NCBI RefSeq assembly: GCF_009711205.1
Contig: NZ_WMIG01000001.1
Location: 1-64,000, forward strand
Length of the DNA stretch: 64,000 nucleotides
Reading direction: 5' to 3'
Source of the DNA: Paracoccus litorisediminis
Lineage (GTDB): Bacteria > Pseudomonadota > Alphaproteobacteria > Rhodobacterales > Rhodobacteraceae
A program made the translations under genes and the position numbers. This document shows, piece by piece, positions 18,079-26,409 of the stretch (position 1 is the first letter of the stretch; every line of letters begins with the position of its first letter). The notes below the pieces were generated by a model. The model was not told the origin of the DNA. It worked only from the letters and a program-made list of their open reading frames with translations, and made no database searches.

Positions 18079-18106
18079 AAGGGGCGCCATTTCGGCGCCC
18101 CTTTTT
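18079..18106 (+). terminator. Terminator after the IalB gene, possibly bidirectional
   Basis: AAGGGGCGCC-ATTTC-GGCGCCCC followed by TTTTT. The opposite strand also has a short T-run, so it may also end the convergent degP transcript. Confidence 0.85.
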
Positions 18107-18149
18107 CATGCGGCGATGGCGGCCCGGAAAGGGCCGCCCGCCAGATGCC

Positions 18150-19682
18150 TTAGCTGATCGGCAGCGCCACAAAGCGCGGCTCGCCCTCGCGGCGGACCAT
18201 CAGCAGGATCGATTTGCGACCGGCCTTCTTGGCCTCGTCGATACGGGCGGTGAAATCGGCCATCGAGGCCACGGGCTGCTGACCCGCCTCGGTGATCAGA
18301 TCGCCCGGTGCCAGACCCTTGTCGGCGGCAGCGCCTTCGGGATCGACATCGCGCACGACAAGCCCCTGCGAATCGCCGGGAATACCGATTTCCGCAGCAA
18401 GCGCGGGCGTCAGTTCGACCACCGACATGCCCATCACCTTCGAGGGCGATTCGTCGCCGGACTTGCCCGACTTGGCTGCATCGCCACCCTCGGCCAGCTC
18501 GCGCCGACCCAGCGTGATTTTCAGGTCAACCGCCTTGCCATCGCGCTGAACAACGACATCGACGGCCTCGCCCACCGGCGCGTCGGCCACGCGGCGCACC
18601 AGATCGCGCGGGTCCTTCACTTCGCCACCGGCAAAGCTGGTGATCACATCGCCCGCCTTCATGCCCGCGTCCAAAGCCGGACCGGTCGGAACATCGGTGA
18701 CCATCGCGCCCTTGGCATCGGCCAGGCCCAGCGATTCGGCAATATCTTCGGTCACCGGCTGGATCTTGACGCCCAGCCAGCCGCGGCGGGTCTCGCCGAA
18801 TTCTTCCAGCTGCTGGACGACCTTGCTGACCACGTTAGACGCCATCGAGAAGCCGATCCCGATCGAGCCGCCATTGGGCGACAGGATCGCGGTGTTCACG
18901 CCGATGACTTCGCCATCCATGTTGAACAGCGGCCCGCCCGAGTTGCCGCGGTTGATCGCGGTGTCGGTCTGGATGAAGTCGTCATAAGTGCCCGACAGCG
19001 CCCGGTTACGGGCCGAGACGATCCCGGTCGAGGCCGAAAAGCCCTGCCCCAGCGGGTTCCCCAGTGCCAGCACCCAGTCGCCAACGCGGGAATGGTCGCT
19101 GTCGCCGAACTTGACGAAGGGCAAGGGTTCCTTGCTTTCCACGCGCAGCACCGCGATGTCGGTCTTGTCGTCCTTGCCGATGACCTTGGCCGGCAACGTC
19201 TTGCCCGAGAAGAACTCGACCTCGATCTCGTCCGCGCCCTCGATGACGTGGTTGTTGGTGACGATCAGACCGTCAGCCGAGACAACAAAGCCAGAACCCA
19301 GCGCATTCGAACGCTGTTCGGCCTGCGGACCGCCCTGGCCCTGCGGGAAGCCGGGGAAGCCGAATTCGCGGAACAGATCCGAGAAAGGGCTGCCTTCGGG
19401 AAGCTGCGGCCCGCCGGCGATCGGCGACGAGACGGTCGCGGTGGTGGTGATGTTCACGACCGCCGGGCTGACCTGCTCAACCAGATCCGCAAAGGATTCA
19501 GGCATCACCTGCTGCTTGCGGGCGGGGCTTTCAGGTGCGACCAGCGGCTTGTTCTCATTGGCGGCGTCCTGGGCGGCAGCGGCCTGGGGCGTCGCAGGCG
19601 CCTGGGCGAAGGCGGCGGACATACCCACCAACAACGCGAGGCTTGAAACGGTCAGAAATTTGCGTGGCAAGAGGGTCTTCAT
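18150..19682 (-). CDS. DegP/DegQ-type periplasmic serine protease with two PDZ domains
   Basis: A 510-residue HtrA-family protease. Signal peptide residues 1-26 (ending AFA). The trypsin-like domain has catalytic H145 (TNNHVI), D175 (TDIAVL) and S248 (GNSGGP). Two PDZ domains follow, about 285-380 and 410-505, separated by a charged linker (GGDAAKSGKSGDES). It degrades or refolds misfolded envelope proteins. There is a convergent arrangement with ialB and a long structured non-coding region upstream. Family assignment is firm; DegP versus DegQ versus MucD naming is not. Confidence 0.93.
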   Translation of the reverse strand: MKTLLPRKFLTVSSLALLVGMSAAFAQAPATPQAAAAQDAANENKPLVAPESPARKQQVMPESFADLVEQVSPAVVNITTTATVSSPIAGGPQLPEGSPFSDLFREFGFPGFPQGQGGPQAEQRSNALGSGFVVSADGLIVTNNHVIEGADEIEVEFFSGKTLPAKVIGKDDKTDIAVLRVESKEPLPFVKFGDSDHSRVGDWVLALGNPLGQGFSASTGIVSARNRALSGTYDDFIQTDTAINRGNSGGPLFNMDGEVIGVNTAILSPNGGSIGIGFSMASNVVSKVVQQLEEFGETRRGWLGVKIQPVTEDIAESLGLADAKGAMVTDVPTGPALDAGMKAGDVITSFAGGEVKDPRDLVRRVADAPVGEAVDVVVQRDGKAVDLKITLGRRELAEGGDAAKSGKSGDESPSKVMGMSVVELTPALAAEIGIPGDSQGLVVRDVDPEGAAADKGLAPGDLITEAGQQPVASMADFTARIDEAKKAGRKSILLMVRREGEPRFVALPIS

Positions 19683-19861
19683 TGAGGTGTCTCCTTCGAT
19701 ACCGAGCGCCTGTGCGTCGCCCTGGCAATATGCTCACTTTCAATGATGTTTTCAGGTCCGTTGCAAATGAACCACGCTCGCAAGGAATGAACTGATCGTG
19801 ACTTGTGGCGGCGATAGGGGTCAAGCGTGATCAGCTTATCCAGGTTCCGTTGCGAACATGA
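19683..19861. promoter_or_regulatory. degP upstream region
   Basis: 180 bases between the degP ATG and the minus-strand terminator at 19862. It must hold the degP promoter; no unambiguous -35/-10 pair was identified by eye. The GGAGACACCTCA sequence gives the ribosome site. Confidence 0.4.
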
Positions 19862-19893
19862 AAAAGGCGACCCACCGAAGACGGGTCGCCCAG
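19862..19893 (-). terminator. Rho-independent terminator, minus strand
   Basis: Read on the minus strand: GGCGACCC, loop GTCTTCGGT, GGGTCGCC, then TTTTT. It would end any transcript coming from the 5-FCL gene side, 630 bases upstream, or from a separate RNA. Confidence 0.8.
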
Positions 19894-20340
19894 TTTCTCT
19901 ACTGTCCCTGCGATGGCCGGTCTGGCGGAACGCTTGGGTTGGCATGTCTTGCCTTGCTCGACGCCGGGGCGCCCCTTTGCGGGTCGCCATCCTTGCGGCG
20001 CGTCCGGATCGTTACGTCCGGTTTGGCGTGCCGCTGCGCGGTCTGCGTCGGAGCCACCACACCCCGGCGCCTGCCGCCCGACTTTTCTTGCCCTCCCGTA
20101 AAGGGATCAAGAATTCTTTCGCTATCGGCTTAGTCAGCCCTCCCCGACCGCCAGCCCGAACGGAGCGGAACCGGCAAGCAGCCCGGTCACGCCGACAGAC
20201 CAGTCACCTTTGTTGTTTTCCGGTCGGGCCCGATCTTGCACCAGATCTGGTGGCCCGCCCTTCGGTGGACACAAACTGCCGTGTAATACATCACTTTTCA
20301 ACGGATTTATTTCATATCGGCGCGGTCTAAAGCGTTGACA
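19862..20340 (-). ncRNA. Candidate structured non-coding RNA ending in a strong terminator
   Basis: This region of about 480 bases has no convincing gene. On the minus strand it ends in a classic terminator (19862-19893, GGCGACCC and GGGTCGCC around GTCTTCGGT, then TTTTT). Upstream it contains a 14-base palindrome CACCAGATCTGGTG (20240-20253) nested in GGGC/GCCC arms, and an AAGAATTCTT palindrome near 20110. It may be a long sRNA or the 3' untranslated part of the fygA-type gene transcript (20521-21048). I looked for tmRNA, RNase P and SRP RNA landmarks and found none. A basic ORF ends at TAG just before the terminator but lacks a start. Confidence 0.35.
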
Positions 20341-20520
20341 GGAAGCGCTGCGTCACCCCTTTGGGGATTCGTCACGCCTTGGGCCAAAACATGTGAAACC
20401 TGAGCAAGCGGCGAAAAATCCCGTTCTTCGGCCAGCTTCCCGCAAGGGACGGAAAGTTTTCCACAACTCTGCCCACAATCCACAAGCTGCGATAGCAAAG
20501 CCTGAGCCAGCGTGATTTTT

Positions 20521-21048
20521 TCAGCCGAAACGCAGGATTTCGCGGTCGGTGACGATGAAATCCAACGGCTCATCGGTCGGCTCGGCGGGAATCGCGCGAA
20601 TCTCTTGCACGGCATAGGCGAAGCCGATGGCCGTAACCGGCCCCTGATCGCGCAATGCGCGCAGCGTTCGATCGTAATAACCGCCGCCATAGCCAAGGCG
20701 ATGCCCGGCGCGGTCAAAACCCGCCAGCGGCACGATCAGGACCTGAGGCTGCATCTCGGGCGCGTCCTCGGGCGGGTGGCTGGTGCCAAAGCCGCCGGAA
20801 TCCAACCGCCCGTCATACAGCCGAAAGACCAGCGGTCGGGCCGGGCCGGTCACCACCGGCAAGCAGACCGGGCCGTCATGCTGCTTCATGGCCGGGCGGG
20901 GATCGGCCTCATCGCGCATCGGCCAGTAGCCGGACAGGACCTCGCCGCGATGCGCTGCGAGAACGGCGATCAGGTTGCGGGTCAGCGCGACAGCGTCACC
21001 GCCTGCCCCACGTGCGGCCAGCGCAGCCCGGCGCAGCTCGGCCTTCAT
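20521..21048 (-). CDS. 5-formyltetrahydrofolate cyclo-ligase
   Basis: A 175-residue enzyme that converts 5-formyl-THF to 5,10-methenyl-THF using ATP. The N-terminal MKAELRRAALAAR matches the family start, and the signature GFDRAGHRLGYGGGYYDRTL (ATP and folate binding) is near 114-133. The ATG at 21048 overlaps the mgtE stop as ATGA, so translation is coupled; an ATG 12 bases upstream is possible. Cytoplasmic. In many proteobacteria 6S RNA lies next to this gene; here the upstream side is taken by mgtE, so 6S is not in that place. Confidence 0.9.
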   Translation of the reverse strand: MKAELRRAALAARGAGGDAVALTRNLIAVLAAHRGEVLSGYWPMRDEADPRPAMKQHDGPVCLPVVTGPARPLVFRLYDGRLDSGGFGTSHPPEDAPEMQPQVLIVPLAGFDRAGHRLGYGGGYYDRTLRALRDQGPVTAIGFAYAVQEIRAIPAEPTDEPLDFIVTDREILRFG

Positions 21049-22430
21049 ATCAGCACCCATGAGGCAAGGCCGAGGAAAGCAAAGAACCCCATCATGTCGG
21101 TCATCGTGGTCACGAATGTCCCCGAGGACAGCGCCGGGTCCAGCCCCAGCTTGTTCAGGGTCAGCGGCACCAGCACGCCGCCCATTGCCGCGACAACCTG
21201 ATTGGCGATCATCGCCATGCCCAGCACCATGCCGATGCGGAAGTCGCCAAGGATCAGGCCCCCGGCCAAAGTCAGGATCACCGCCAGCCCGACGCCGTTC
21301 AGCAGGCCCGCCAGCAATTCGCGCAGAACGACGCGCTTGGCGTTGGCCCCGGTCAGCTCACGCGTGGCCAGCGCCCGGACCGCCACGGCCAGCGATTGCG
21401 TCCCGGCAATCCCGCCGGTCGAGGCGACGATCGGCATCAGCGCCGCAAGGATCACCAGCTGCGCCAGCGTCGCCTCGAAGCGCGAGATCACCAGCGCCGA
21501 CAGCGAGGCCGTGAACAGGTTCACCACCAGCCACGGCAGTCGCTGCCGCGCGGTTTCCAGCGGCCCGTCCGAAACGTGGCTTTCGTCCGAGACGCGGGCC
21601 ATGCGCAGGAAGTCTTCCTCGTGCTCCTCGTCCAGCACCGCCATGGCGTCGTCGATGGTGATGACACCGACCAGCCGGTCATGGTCGTCGACCACCGGAG
21701 CCGAGATCAGGTGATACTTGTTGAAGGCATAGGCGACGTCGCCCTCATCCTGACGGGCCGAGATGGTGCGGAAGCTGTCCTCGGTGATGTCGCGCAGCGC
21801 GATATGGCGGCGCGAGGACAAAAGCTTGCCCAAGGTGACATAGCCGACCGGATGGCGGCGCGGATCGACAAGGATGACGTGATAGAACTGGTCAGGCAGC
21901 CAGTCTTCCTGCCGCAGGAAATCGATGGTCTCACCCACGGTCCAATGCTCGGGGGCGGTGACCACCTCGGACTGCATCAGACGGCCGGCGGAATATTCGG
22001 GATAGGTCAGCGACTGTTCGACCGCGACCCGGTCGGATTCGTCCAGCGCGGCAAGGATCGCCTGCTGCTCGGGCGCCTCCATGTCCTCGATCAGGTCGAC
22101 GACATCGTCGCTGTCCATCTCGCGCACGGCCTCGGCCAGCACCTCGCGTGGCAGCTGCTCGATCACCTCATCGCGGACGGATTCGTCGATCTCGGACAGG
22201 ATGTCGCCGTCGATCTCGCCCGAATACAGATCAAGGAACTGACGCCGCCGTGGCGGGGTCAGTTGCTCGATCATGTCGGCAATGTCGGCGGCGTGGACCG
22301 GCTCCAGCACGGCATCAAGGGCGTTGCCGTCGCCCTCATCGATGGCGCGGTTGACCGCGTCCAGATCGTGCTGGCTCAGTTGGAATTCGTCGTCCGAGGA
22401 GTCTGATTGGGCGTCACGCTTTTCGATCAT
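21045..22430 (-). CDS. mgtE: Magnesium transporter MgtE
   Basis: A 461-residue protein: an N-terminal acidic superhelical domain (about 20-140), two CBS domains (about 145-265, including DQFYHVILVDPRRHPVG and ISAPVVDDHDRLVGVITIDD), a connecting helix, and about five membrane helices from residue 290 with the pore motif PIVASTGGIAGTQSLAV. It is a Mg2+-gated Mg2+ channel in the inner membrane. It is followed by the 5-FCL gene with a 4-base overlap. Confidence 0.95.
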   Translation of the reverse strand: MIEKRDAQSDSSDDEFQLSQHDLDAVNRAIDEGDGNALDAVLEPVHAADIADMIEQLTPPRRRQFLDLYSGEIDGDILSEIDESVRDEVIEQLPREVLAEAVREMDSDDVVDLIEDMEAPEQQAILAALDESDRVAVEQSLTYPEYSAGRLMQSEVVTAPEHWTVGETIDFLRQEDWLPDQFYHVILVDPRRHPVGYVTLGKLLSSRRHIALRDITEDSFRTISARQDEGDVAYAFNKYHLISAPVVDDHDRLVGVITIDDAMAVLDEEHEEDFLRMARVSDESHVSDGPLETARQRLPWLVVNLFTASLSALVISRFEATLAQLVILAALMPIVASTGGIAGTQSLAVAVRALATRELTGANAKRVVLRELLAGLLNGVGLAVILTLAGGLILGDFRIGMVLGMAMIANQVVAAMGGVLVPLTLNKLGLDPALSSGTFVTTMTDMMGFFAFLGLASWVLI

Positions 22431-22493
22431 GGCTGGCTCCTCTTCTCGGGATATTCAGGCTTGAGCGCACCTTAGCCGCAGTGCGGCAAAGCC

Positions 22494-23345
22494 TCAATCG
22501 GCCGAGAGTTGCGCCTGCAGAAGTTCCAGCGCCTCGGCATGCAGTTCGGGCGAACCGGCAGCGATGATCCGGCCGCCCTGATGCGCGGGGCCGCCATTCC
22601 AGTCAGTGACGACGCCGCCCGCAGCCTGAACGACCGCAATCGGGGCCACAACATCATAGGATTGCAGCCCGGCCTCGATCACCAGATCGACATGACCCGC
22701 CGCAAGCAGCGCATAGGCGTAGCAGTCCAAACCGTACCGCACCAGCCGCGCCTGTGTGGCGACGCGCTGGAAGGCCTTGTGTTCATCGGGGCTGCCAACC
22801 TCGGGATAGGTGCTCATCAGCGTGGCCTGCGCAAGAGCGACACCGCGCCGCGCGCCAAGCGGCGTGCTGTCCTGACGCCCGGTCAGCAGCGCGCGGCCAA
22901 AGCCACCCTCGAACCGTTCGCCCAGATGTGGCTGATCGACGATGCCATAGATCGGCCCCTGCCCGTCGGTGACTCCGATCAGCACACCCCAGCTGGGCGC
23001 GCCAGCCATGAAGGCCCGCGTGCCGTCAATGGGGTCAAGGACCCATGTCAGCCCGCTGGTTCCGGGGCTGGGGCCGTATTCCTCGCCAAGGATGGCATCG
23101 TCGGGACGTTCTGCCCCCAGAATGGCGCGCATGGCGCGCTCGCTCGCACGATCGGCCTCGGTCACCGGGTCGAAACCGGTGGCGGCCTTGTTCAGGGGAC
23201 TAAGCTCGGGACTGCGAAACAGCCGCAAGGTTTCGATCCGGGCGGCATCCGCCAGCCTGTGGGCCGTGGCGATGATGGCCTCGACCGTCTCGGCCGGAAG
23301 CGTGCTGCCCCCTGCACTGATCGCTTGCTGTTCCTGTCCCATCAC
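22494..23345 (-). CDS. hisN: Inositol-monophosphatase family, histidinol-phosphatase type
   Basis: A 283-residue enzyme of the Mg2+-dependent IMPase fold. Metal-binding residues are visible in ILGEEYG (E88/E89), WVLDPIDGTR (D104, D107) and QSYDVVAP near the C-terminus. LTWVLDPIDGTRAFMAGAPSWG is typical for the HisN subfamily, which removes phosphate from histidinol phosphate. It is cytoplasmic and stands in its own unit. Function as HisN rather than a general IMPase is inferred from the RAFMAGAPSWG text. Confidence 0.8.
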   Translation of the reverse strand: MMGQEQQAISAGGSTLPAETVEAIIATAHRLADAARIETLRLFRSPELSPLNKAATGFDPVTEADRASERAMRAILGAERPDDAILGEEYGPSPGTSGLTWVLDPIDGTRAFMAGAPSWGVLIGVTDGQGPIYGIVDQPHLGERFEGGFGRALLTGRQDSTPLGARRGVALAQATLMSTYPEVGSPDEHKAFQRVATQARLVRYGLDCYAYALLAAGHVDLVIEAGLQSYDVVAPIAVVQAAGGVVTDWNGGPAHQGGRIIAAGSPELHAEALELLQAQLSAD

Positions 23346-23426
23346 TGTCCCCGTAAACCTGCTTCTCTGGCAGGATTAGCGGGGGAGCGCCAAAAGCGGA
23401 ACCCCGTGACGTCGCTTCAGCCGGAT

Positions 23427-23786
23427 TCAGGCCGCGTCGGACAGCACCCGCGCCAGCTCAAAGATCTGGCGACGCTGCGCCTCGGGCATGGCGTAATAGG
23501 CCCGAACCAGCTGCAGAGCTTCTTTGTCGGCAAGGATGTCGCCCTCGACCGCGTGCTGGGTCTGACCGTCTTCAAGCCCCTCAAAGAAGAAGCTGACCGG
23601 CACGTCCACCGCCTGAGCGATATCCCACAGGCGCGAGGCCGAAACCCGGTTCATTCCGGTTTCGTATTTCTGGATCTGCTGGAATTTGATGCCCACCTTT
23701 TCGGCCAGCTGTTGCTGGGTCATTCCGATCATCCAGCGGCGATGCCGGATGCGCTTTCCGACATGGACATCGACATTATGCTTCAT
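23427..23786 (-). CDS. Xre-family transcriptional regulator
   Basis: A 119-residue protein. The helix-turn-helix spans about 10-65: VGKRIRHRRWMIGMTQQQLA, then KVGIKFQQIQKYETGMNRVS. The C-terminal part is a short helical extension (LADKEALQLVRAYYAMPEAQ). Close relatives are conserved single-copy regulators in Rhodobacterales and Rhizobiales. A perfect 8-base inverted repeat lies 71-102 bases upstream of the start. Confidence 0.85.
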   Translation of the reverse strand: MKHNVDVHVGKRIRHRRWMIGMTQQQLAEKVGIKFQQIQKYETGMNRVSASRLWDIAQAVDVPVSFFFEGLEDGQTQHAVEGDILADKEALQLVRAYYAMPEAQRRQIFELARVLSDAA

Positions 23787-23856
23787 GGTAACACCTCACT
23801 CAATCTATTGGGGCGCTATACCAAGGGGTGACAAGTATCGAGTAGCAACCCTGTCT

Positions 23857-23888
23857 ACCTGACGAAAAAGATAATTCTTCCGTCAGGT
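23857..23888. promoter_or_regulatory. Perfect inverted repeat upstream of the Xre gene
   Basis: ACCTGACG (23857-23864) and CGTCAGGT (23881-23888) are exact complements. The 16-base spacer is itself partly symmetric (GAA...TTC). The size and position fit a dimeric HTH operator between the divergent Xre and Bax-inhibitor genes. Confidence 0.5.
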
Positions 23889-24208
23889 CACCACTGCATA
23901 CCCGATTTTGCAATCCCCCCCCGCACCTTAGCAGGAATATGGCATCGTAGAACTTGCATGAATACAGGAAAAGCATTCGGTTGTCCCAAAAGCTAAGTCT
24001 GCATCCATTGCGCGAAAATCCGCTGGCGATTCTGAACCAAGCCGTTCAGATCGCCGGATCGCACAAGTCGGGGCCACTTCACGTAATTTTACCCGGATTC
24101 GGGCTGCATCCGGGACGTGGATCATTGAAAATTCACCCGTTCCTGCCAATATTAGAGGCGATGGTGGGCCAGCTTGGCCGCACCGCGATTTTCGACCGGG
24201 GAGTACCC

Positions 24209-24982
24209 ATGCAAGATTACAACTCGATCCGCACGGCCGGGACCGCGACGCGCTCGGCTGCCGTGGATGAAGGGCTGCGTGCCTATATGAACAAGGTCTA
24301 CGGCCTGATGGCCGTGGGCATGCTGGTGACTGCCGGTGCGGCTTGGGGGATAGCGGGACTTGCCCTGACAGATGTGGCGACTGGGTTTCGCCCAATGGGG
24401 AATGGTCAGTATCTTACTGAGTTCGGCAACCTCCTTTACAATACGCCCCTGAAATGGGTGGTGATGTTCGCCCCCCTGCTGATGGTCTTTGCCTTTGGCG
24501 CGGCGCTGAACCGCCTGTCGGTTCAGGGCGCGACGACAATGTTCTACGTCTTCGCCGCGATGATGGGCGTCTCGATCAGCTGGATCTTTGCCGTCTATAC
24601 CTCGTTCTCGATCGTCCAGACCTTCCTTGTCACCGCCATTGCCTTCGCGGGCCTGTCGCTTTACGGCTACACGACCAAGAGGGATCTGTCGGGCTTCGGC
24701 ACCTTCCTGATGATGGGCGTGATCGGCCTGATCGTGGCCTCGATCGTCAACATCTTCCTGAAATCCAGCGCGATGCAGTTTGCGATTTCGGGCCTGGGTG
24801 TTCTGATCTTCGCTGGCCTGACCGCCTTCGATACGCAAAACATCAAGAACACCTACCTGCAAATGGCGAACTCGGATCGCGATTTCCTAGGCAAGGCCGC
24901 CATCATGGGCGCGCTGCAACTGTACCTGGACTTCCTGAACCTGTTCATGTTCCTGCTGCAATTCATGGGCAACCGCGAGTAA
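24209..24982 (+). CDS. Bax inhibitor-1/YccA family membrane protein
   Basis: A 257-residue protein with about seven membrane segments. The soluble N-terminus is MQDYNSIRTAGTATRSAAVDEG, and the Bax1-I signature includes GLTAFDTQNIKNTY near the sixth helix and LYLDFLNLFMFLLQF at the end. The conserved Asp pair (TAFDTQ and LYLDFLN) belongs to the pH-sensitive calcium-leak centre described for bacterial homologues. The ATG at 24209 was chosen because GGGGAG precedes it; the upstream in-frame extension to 23954 is not family-like. A terminator follows. Confidence 0.9.
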   Translation: MQDYNSIRTAGTATRSAAVDEGLRAYMNKVYGLMAVGMLVTAGAAWGIAGLALTDVATGFRPMGNGQYLTEFGNLLYNTPLKWVVMFAPLLMVFAFGAALNRLSVQGATTMFYVFAAMMGVSISWIFAVYTSFSIVQTFLVTAIAFAGLSLYGYTTKRDLSGFGTFLMMGVIGLIVASIVNIFLKSSAMQFAISGLGVLIFAGLTAFDTQNIKNTYLQMANSDRDFLGKAAIMGALQLYLDFLNLFMFLLQFMGNRE

Positions 24983-25006
24983 TCACTCGCTCACCCAGAA
25001 ACGACC

Positions 25007-25040
25007 AAAGGCCAGGCGCATGCCTGGCCTTTTTGTTTTG
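25007..25040 (+). terminator. Terminator after the Bax inhibitor-1 gene
   Basis: AAAGGCCAGGC-GCAT-GCCTGGCC followed by TTTTTGTTTT. It is a textbook rho-independent structure. Confidence 0.9.
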
Positions 25041-25127
25041 GCATTTGGAAGTCGTGGGGCCCTGCGATTGCCAAGCCCGCGAAGATGACGACAAGATGCC
25101 CGCGCAATTTGCAGGCAGGATCATGTG

Positions 25128-26105
25128 ATGGACGACCGAATCCCAGCCGCCTCTCGGGCCAAGGCCGAGCGCCGTCTGCGCAACATGACATGGATACCGG
25201 GCGGGACATTCGTCATGGGCTCGAACGACCACTACCCCGAGGAAGCCCCCGCCCATAGGGTCAAAGTCGATGGTTTCTGGATCGACACCACCCCCGTCAC
25301 CAACGGGCAGTTCAAACGCTTTGTTAAAGCCACCGGCCATGTGACCATGGCCGAGCGCAAGCCCGACCCAAGGCACTATCCCAACGCGCGACCCGAGATG
25401 CTTTTCTCCGGATCACTGGTGTTCGCCCCACGCCCCGACATCACGGATCTGCGCGACTGGTCGCAATGGTGGCACTTCACGCAAGGTGCCGGCTGGCGTC
25501 ATCCCTATGGCAAGGGCAGCAATATCCACGGCCTCGACGATCATCCGGTCGTACATGTGGCTTATGCTGATGCATTGGCCTACGCGCGCTGGACTGGCAA
25601 GGACCTGCCCAGTGAAGCCGAATGGGAGTTCGCCGCCCGCGGCGGGTTGGATCACGCCGAATTCGCCTGGGGCGATGAGTTGACGCCAGCCGGTCAGCAG
25701 ATGGCCAATATCTGGCAGGGCAATTTCCCGACCCAGAATCTGGCGTTGGATGGCTATGAAAGGACCTCTCCGGTCACCGCGTTTCCGGCCAATGGCTTTG
25801 GGCTGCACGACATGATCGGCAACTGCTGGGAGTGGACGCAGGACTGGTTTTCCGCACAGCATCAACCTGACGCCGCCAAGTCCTGCTGCATCCCCTCAAA
25901 CCCCCGAGGCCCGGCAATCGAGGCCAGCTATGATCCATTGATGCCGACTGTTCGCATCCCTCGCCGCGTGATCAAGGGGGGCTCACATCTCTGCGCGCCA
26001 AACTATTGCCGCCGCTACCGCCCCGCCGCCCGCCACGCGGAAGCAGTCGATACTTCGACCAGCCACATGAGCTTTCGTTGCGTGGTCCGGATGAAGACGA
26101 ACTGA
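25128..26105 (+). CDS. Formylglycine-generating enzyme (sulfatase-activating)
   Basis: A 325-residue FGE-sulfatase domain protein. It starts the core with WIPGGTFVMGSND and contains PSEAEWEFAARGG and GNCWEWTQDW. It ends in GGSHLCAPNYCRRYRPAARH, where both active-site cysteines of aerobic FGE (about C289 and C294) are present, followed by SFRCVVR. Such enzymes oxidise a cysteine in sulfatases to formylglycine using copper and oxygen. No signal peptide is seen, so it is cytoplasmic. No sulfatase lies within the window. ATG 25128 or GTG 25125 could start it. Confidence 0.88.
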   Translation: MDDRIPAASRAKAERRLRNMTWIPGGTFVMGSNDHYPEEAPAHRVKVDGFWIDTTPVTNGQFKRFVKATGHVTMAERKPDPRHYPNARPEMLFSGSLVFAPRPDITDLRDWSQWWHFTQGAGWRHPYGKGSNIHGLDDHPVVHVAYADALAYARWTGKDLPSEAEWEFAARGGLDHAEFAWGDELTPAGQQMANIWQGNFPTQNLALDGYERTSPVTAFPANGFGLHDMIGNCWEWTQDWFSAQHQPDAAKSCCIPSNPRGPAIEASYDPLMPTVRIPRRVIKGGSHLCAPNYCRRYRPAARHAEAVDTSTSHMSFRCVVRMKTN

Positions 26106-26409
26106 GACGTGGCGGCAACGACCCATTTGTCCTGATCTGCACCAGCAAAAAAAATTCAAAGTACAGCTGGCAGTCGATTCTCAACCAATTGACCGTTTAG
26201 ATGCGAATATTCAATGACATGGCTGCAAAATAAAGGTGCAGCGCCGATATTTACTGCCAAGCAATTAGCGGTTCTGCGCCGCAGAAACCCGCAATTCGGC
26301 AAGAACCGGCCTGCCTTTAATTAATCACGTCCAAAGTGGGTGATTAATATAATTTGTCTGTTTATGTTCGCCCCGACTTTTGCAGATATCAGCATGACCG
26401 GAGTGCAGC
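26106..26409. promoter_or_regulatory. Upstream region of the RTX gene with a perfect inverted repeat
   Basis: 300 bases, locally AT-rich. ATTAATCAC (26320-26328) and GTGATTAAT (26340-26348) are exact complements with an 11-base spacer, placed 62-90 bases before the RTX start. The form suits a regulator dimer site. No other gene was seen here. Confidence 0.5.

Noticed and set aside
17204-18172. Long minus-strand open frame opposite the IalB gene
   Set aside because: Low-complexity Gly/Arg text that mirrors the Ala/Pro linker of the real gene; no ribosome site.
18108-19646. Long plus-strand open frame across the degP gene
   Set aside because: It is antisense to a clear DegP protease with signal peptide, catalytic triad and PDZ domains; the frame is a by-product of GC-rich codons.
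19862-20340. tmRNA, RNase P RNA or SRP RNA in the degP upstream region
   Set aside because: I looked for the proteolysis tag, the GAGGAAAGTCC core and the GGAAGGAAGCAG motif on both strands and found none.
21049-21062. 6S RNA directly before the 5-FCL gene, as in many proteobacteria
   Set aside because: mgtE overlaps the start of the gene, so there is no room for it.
21396-22406. Plus-strand frame opposite mgtE
   Set aside because: mgtE on the other strand has complete CBS and membrane motifs; this frame has none.
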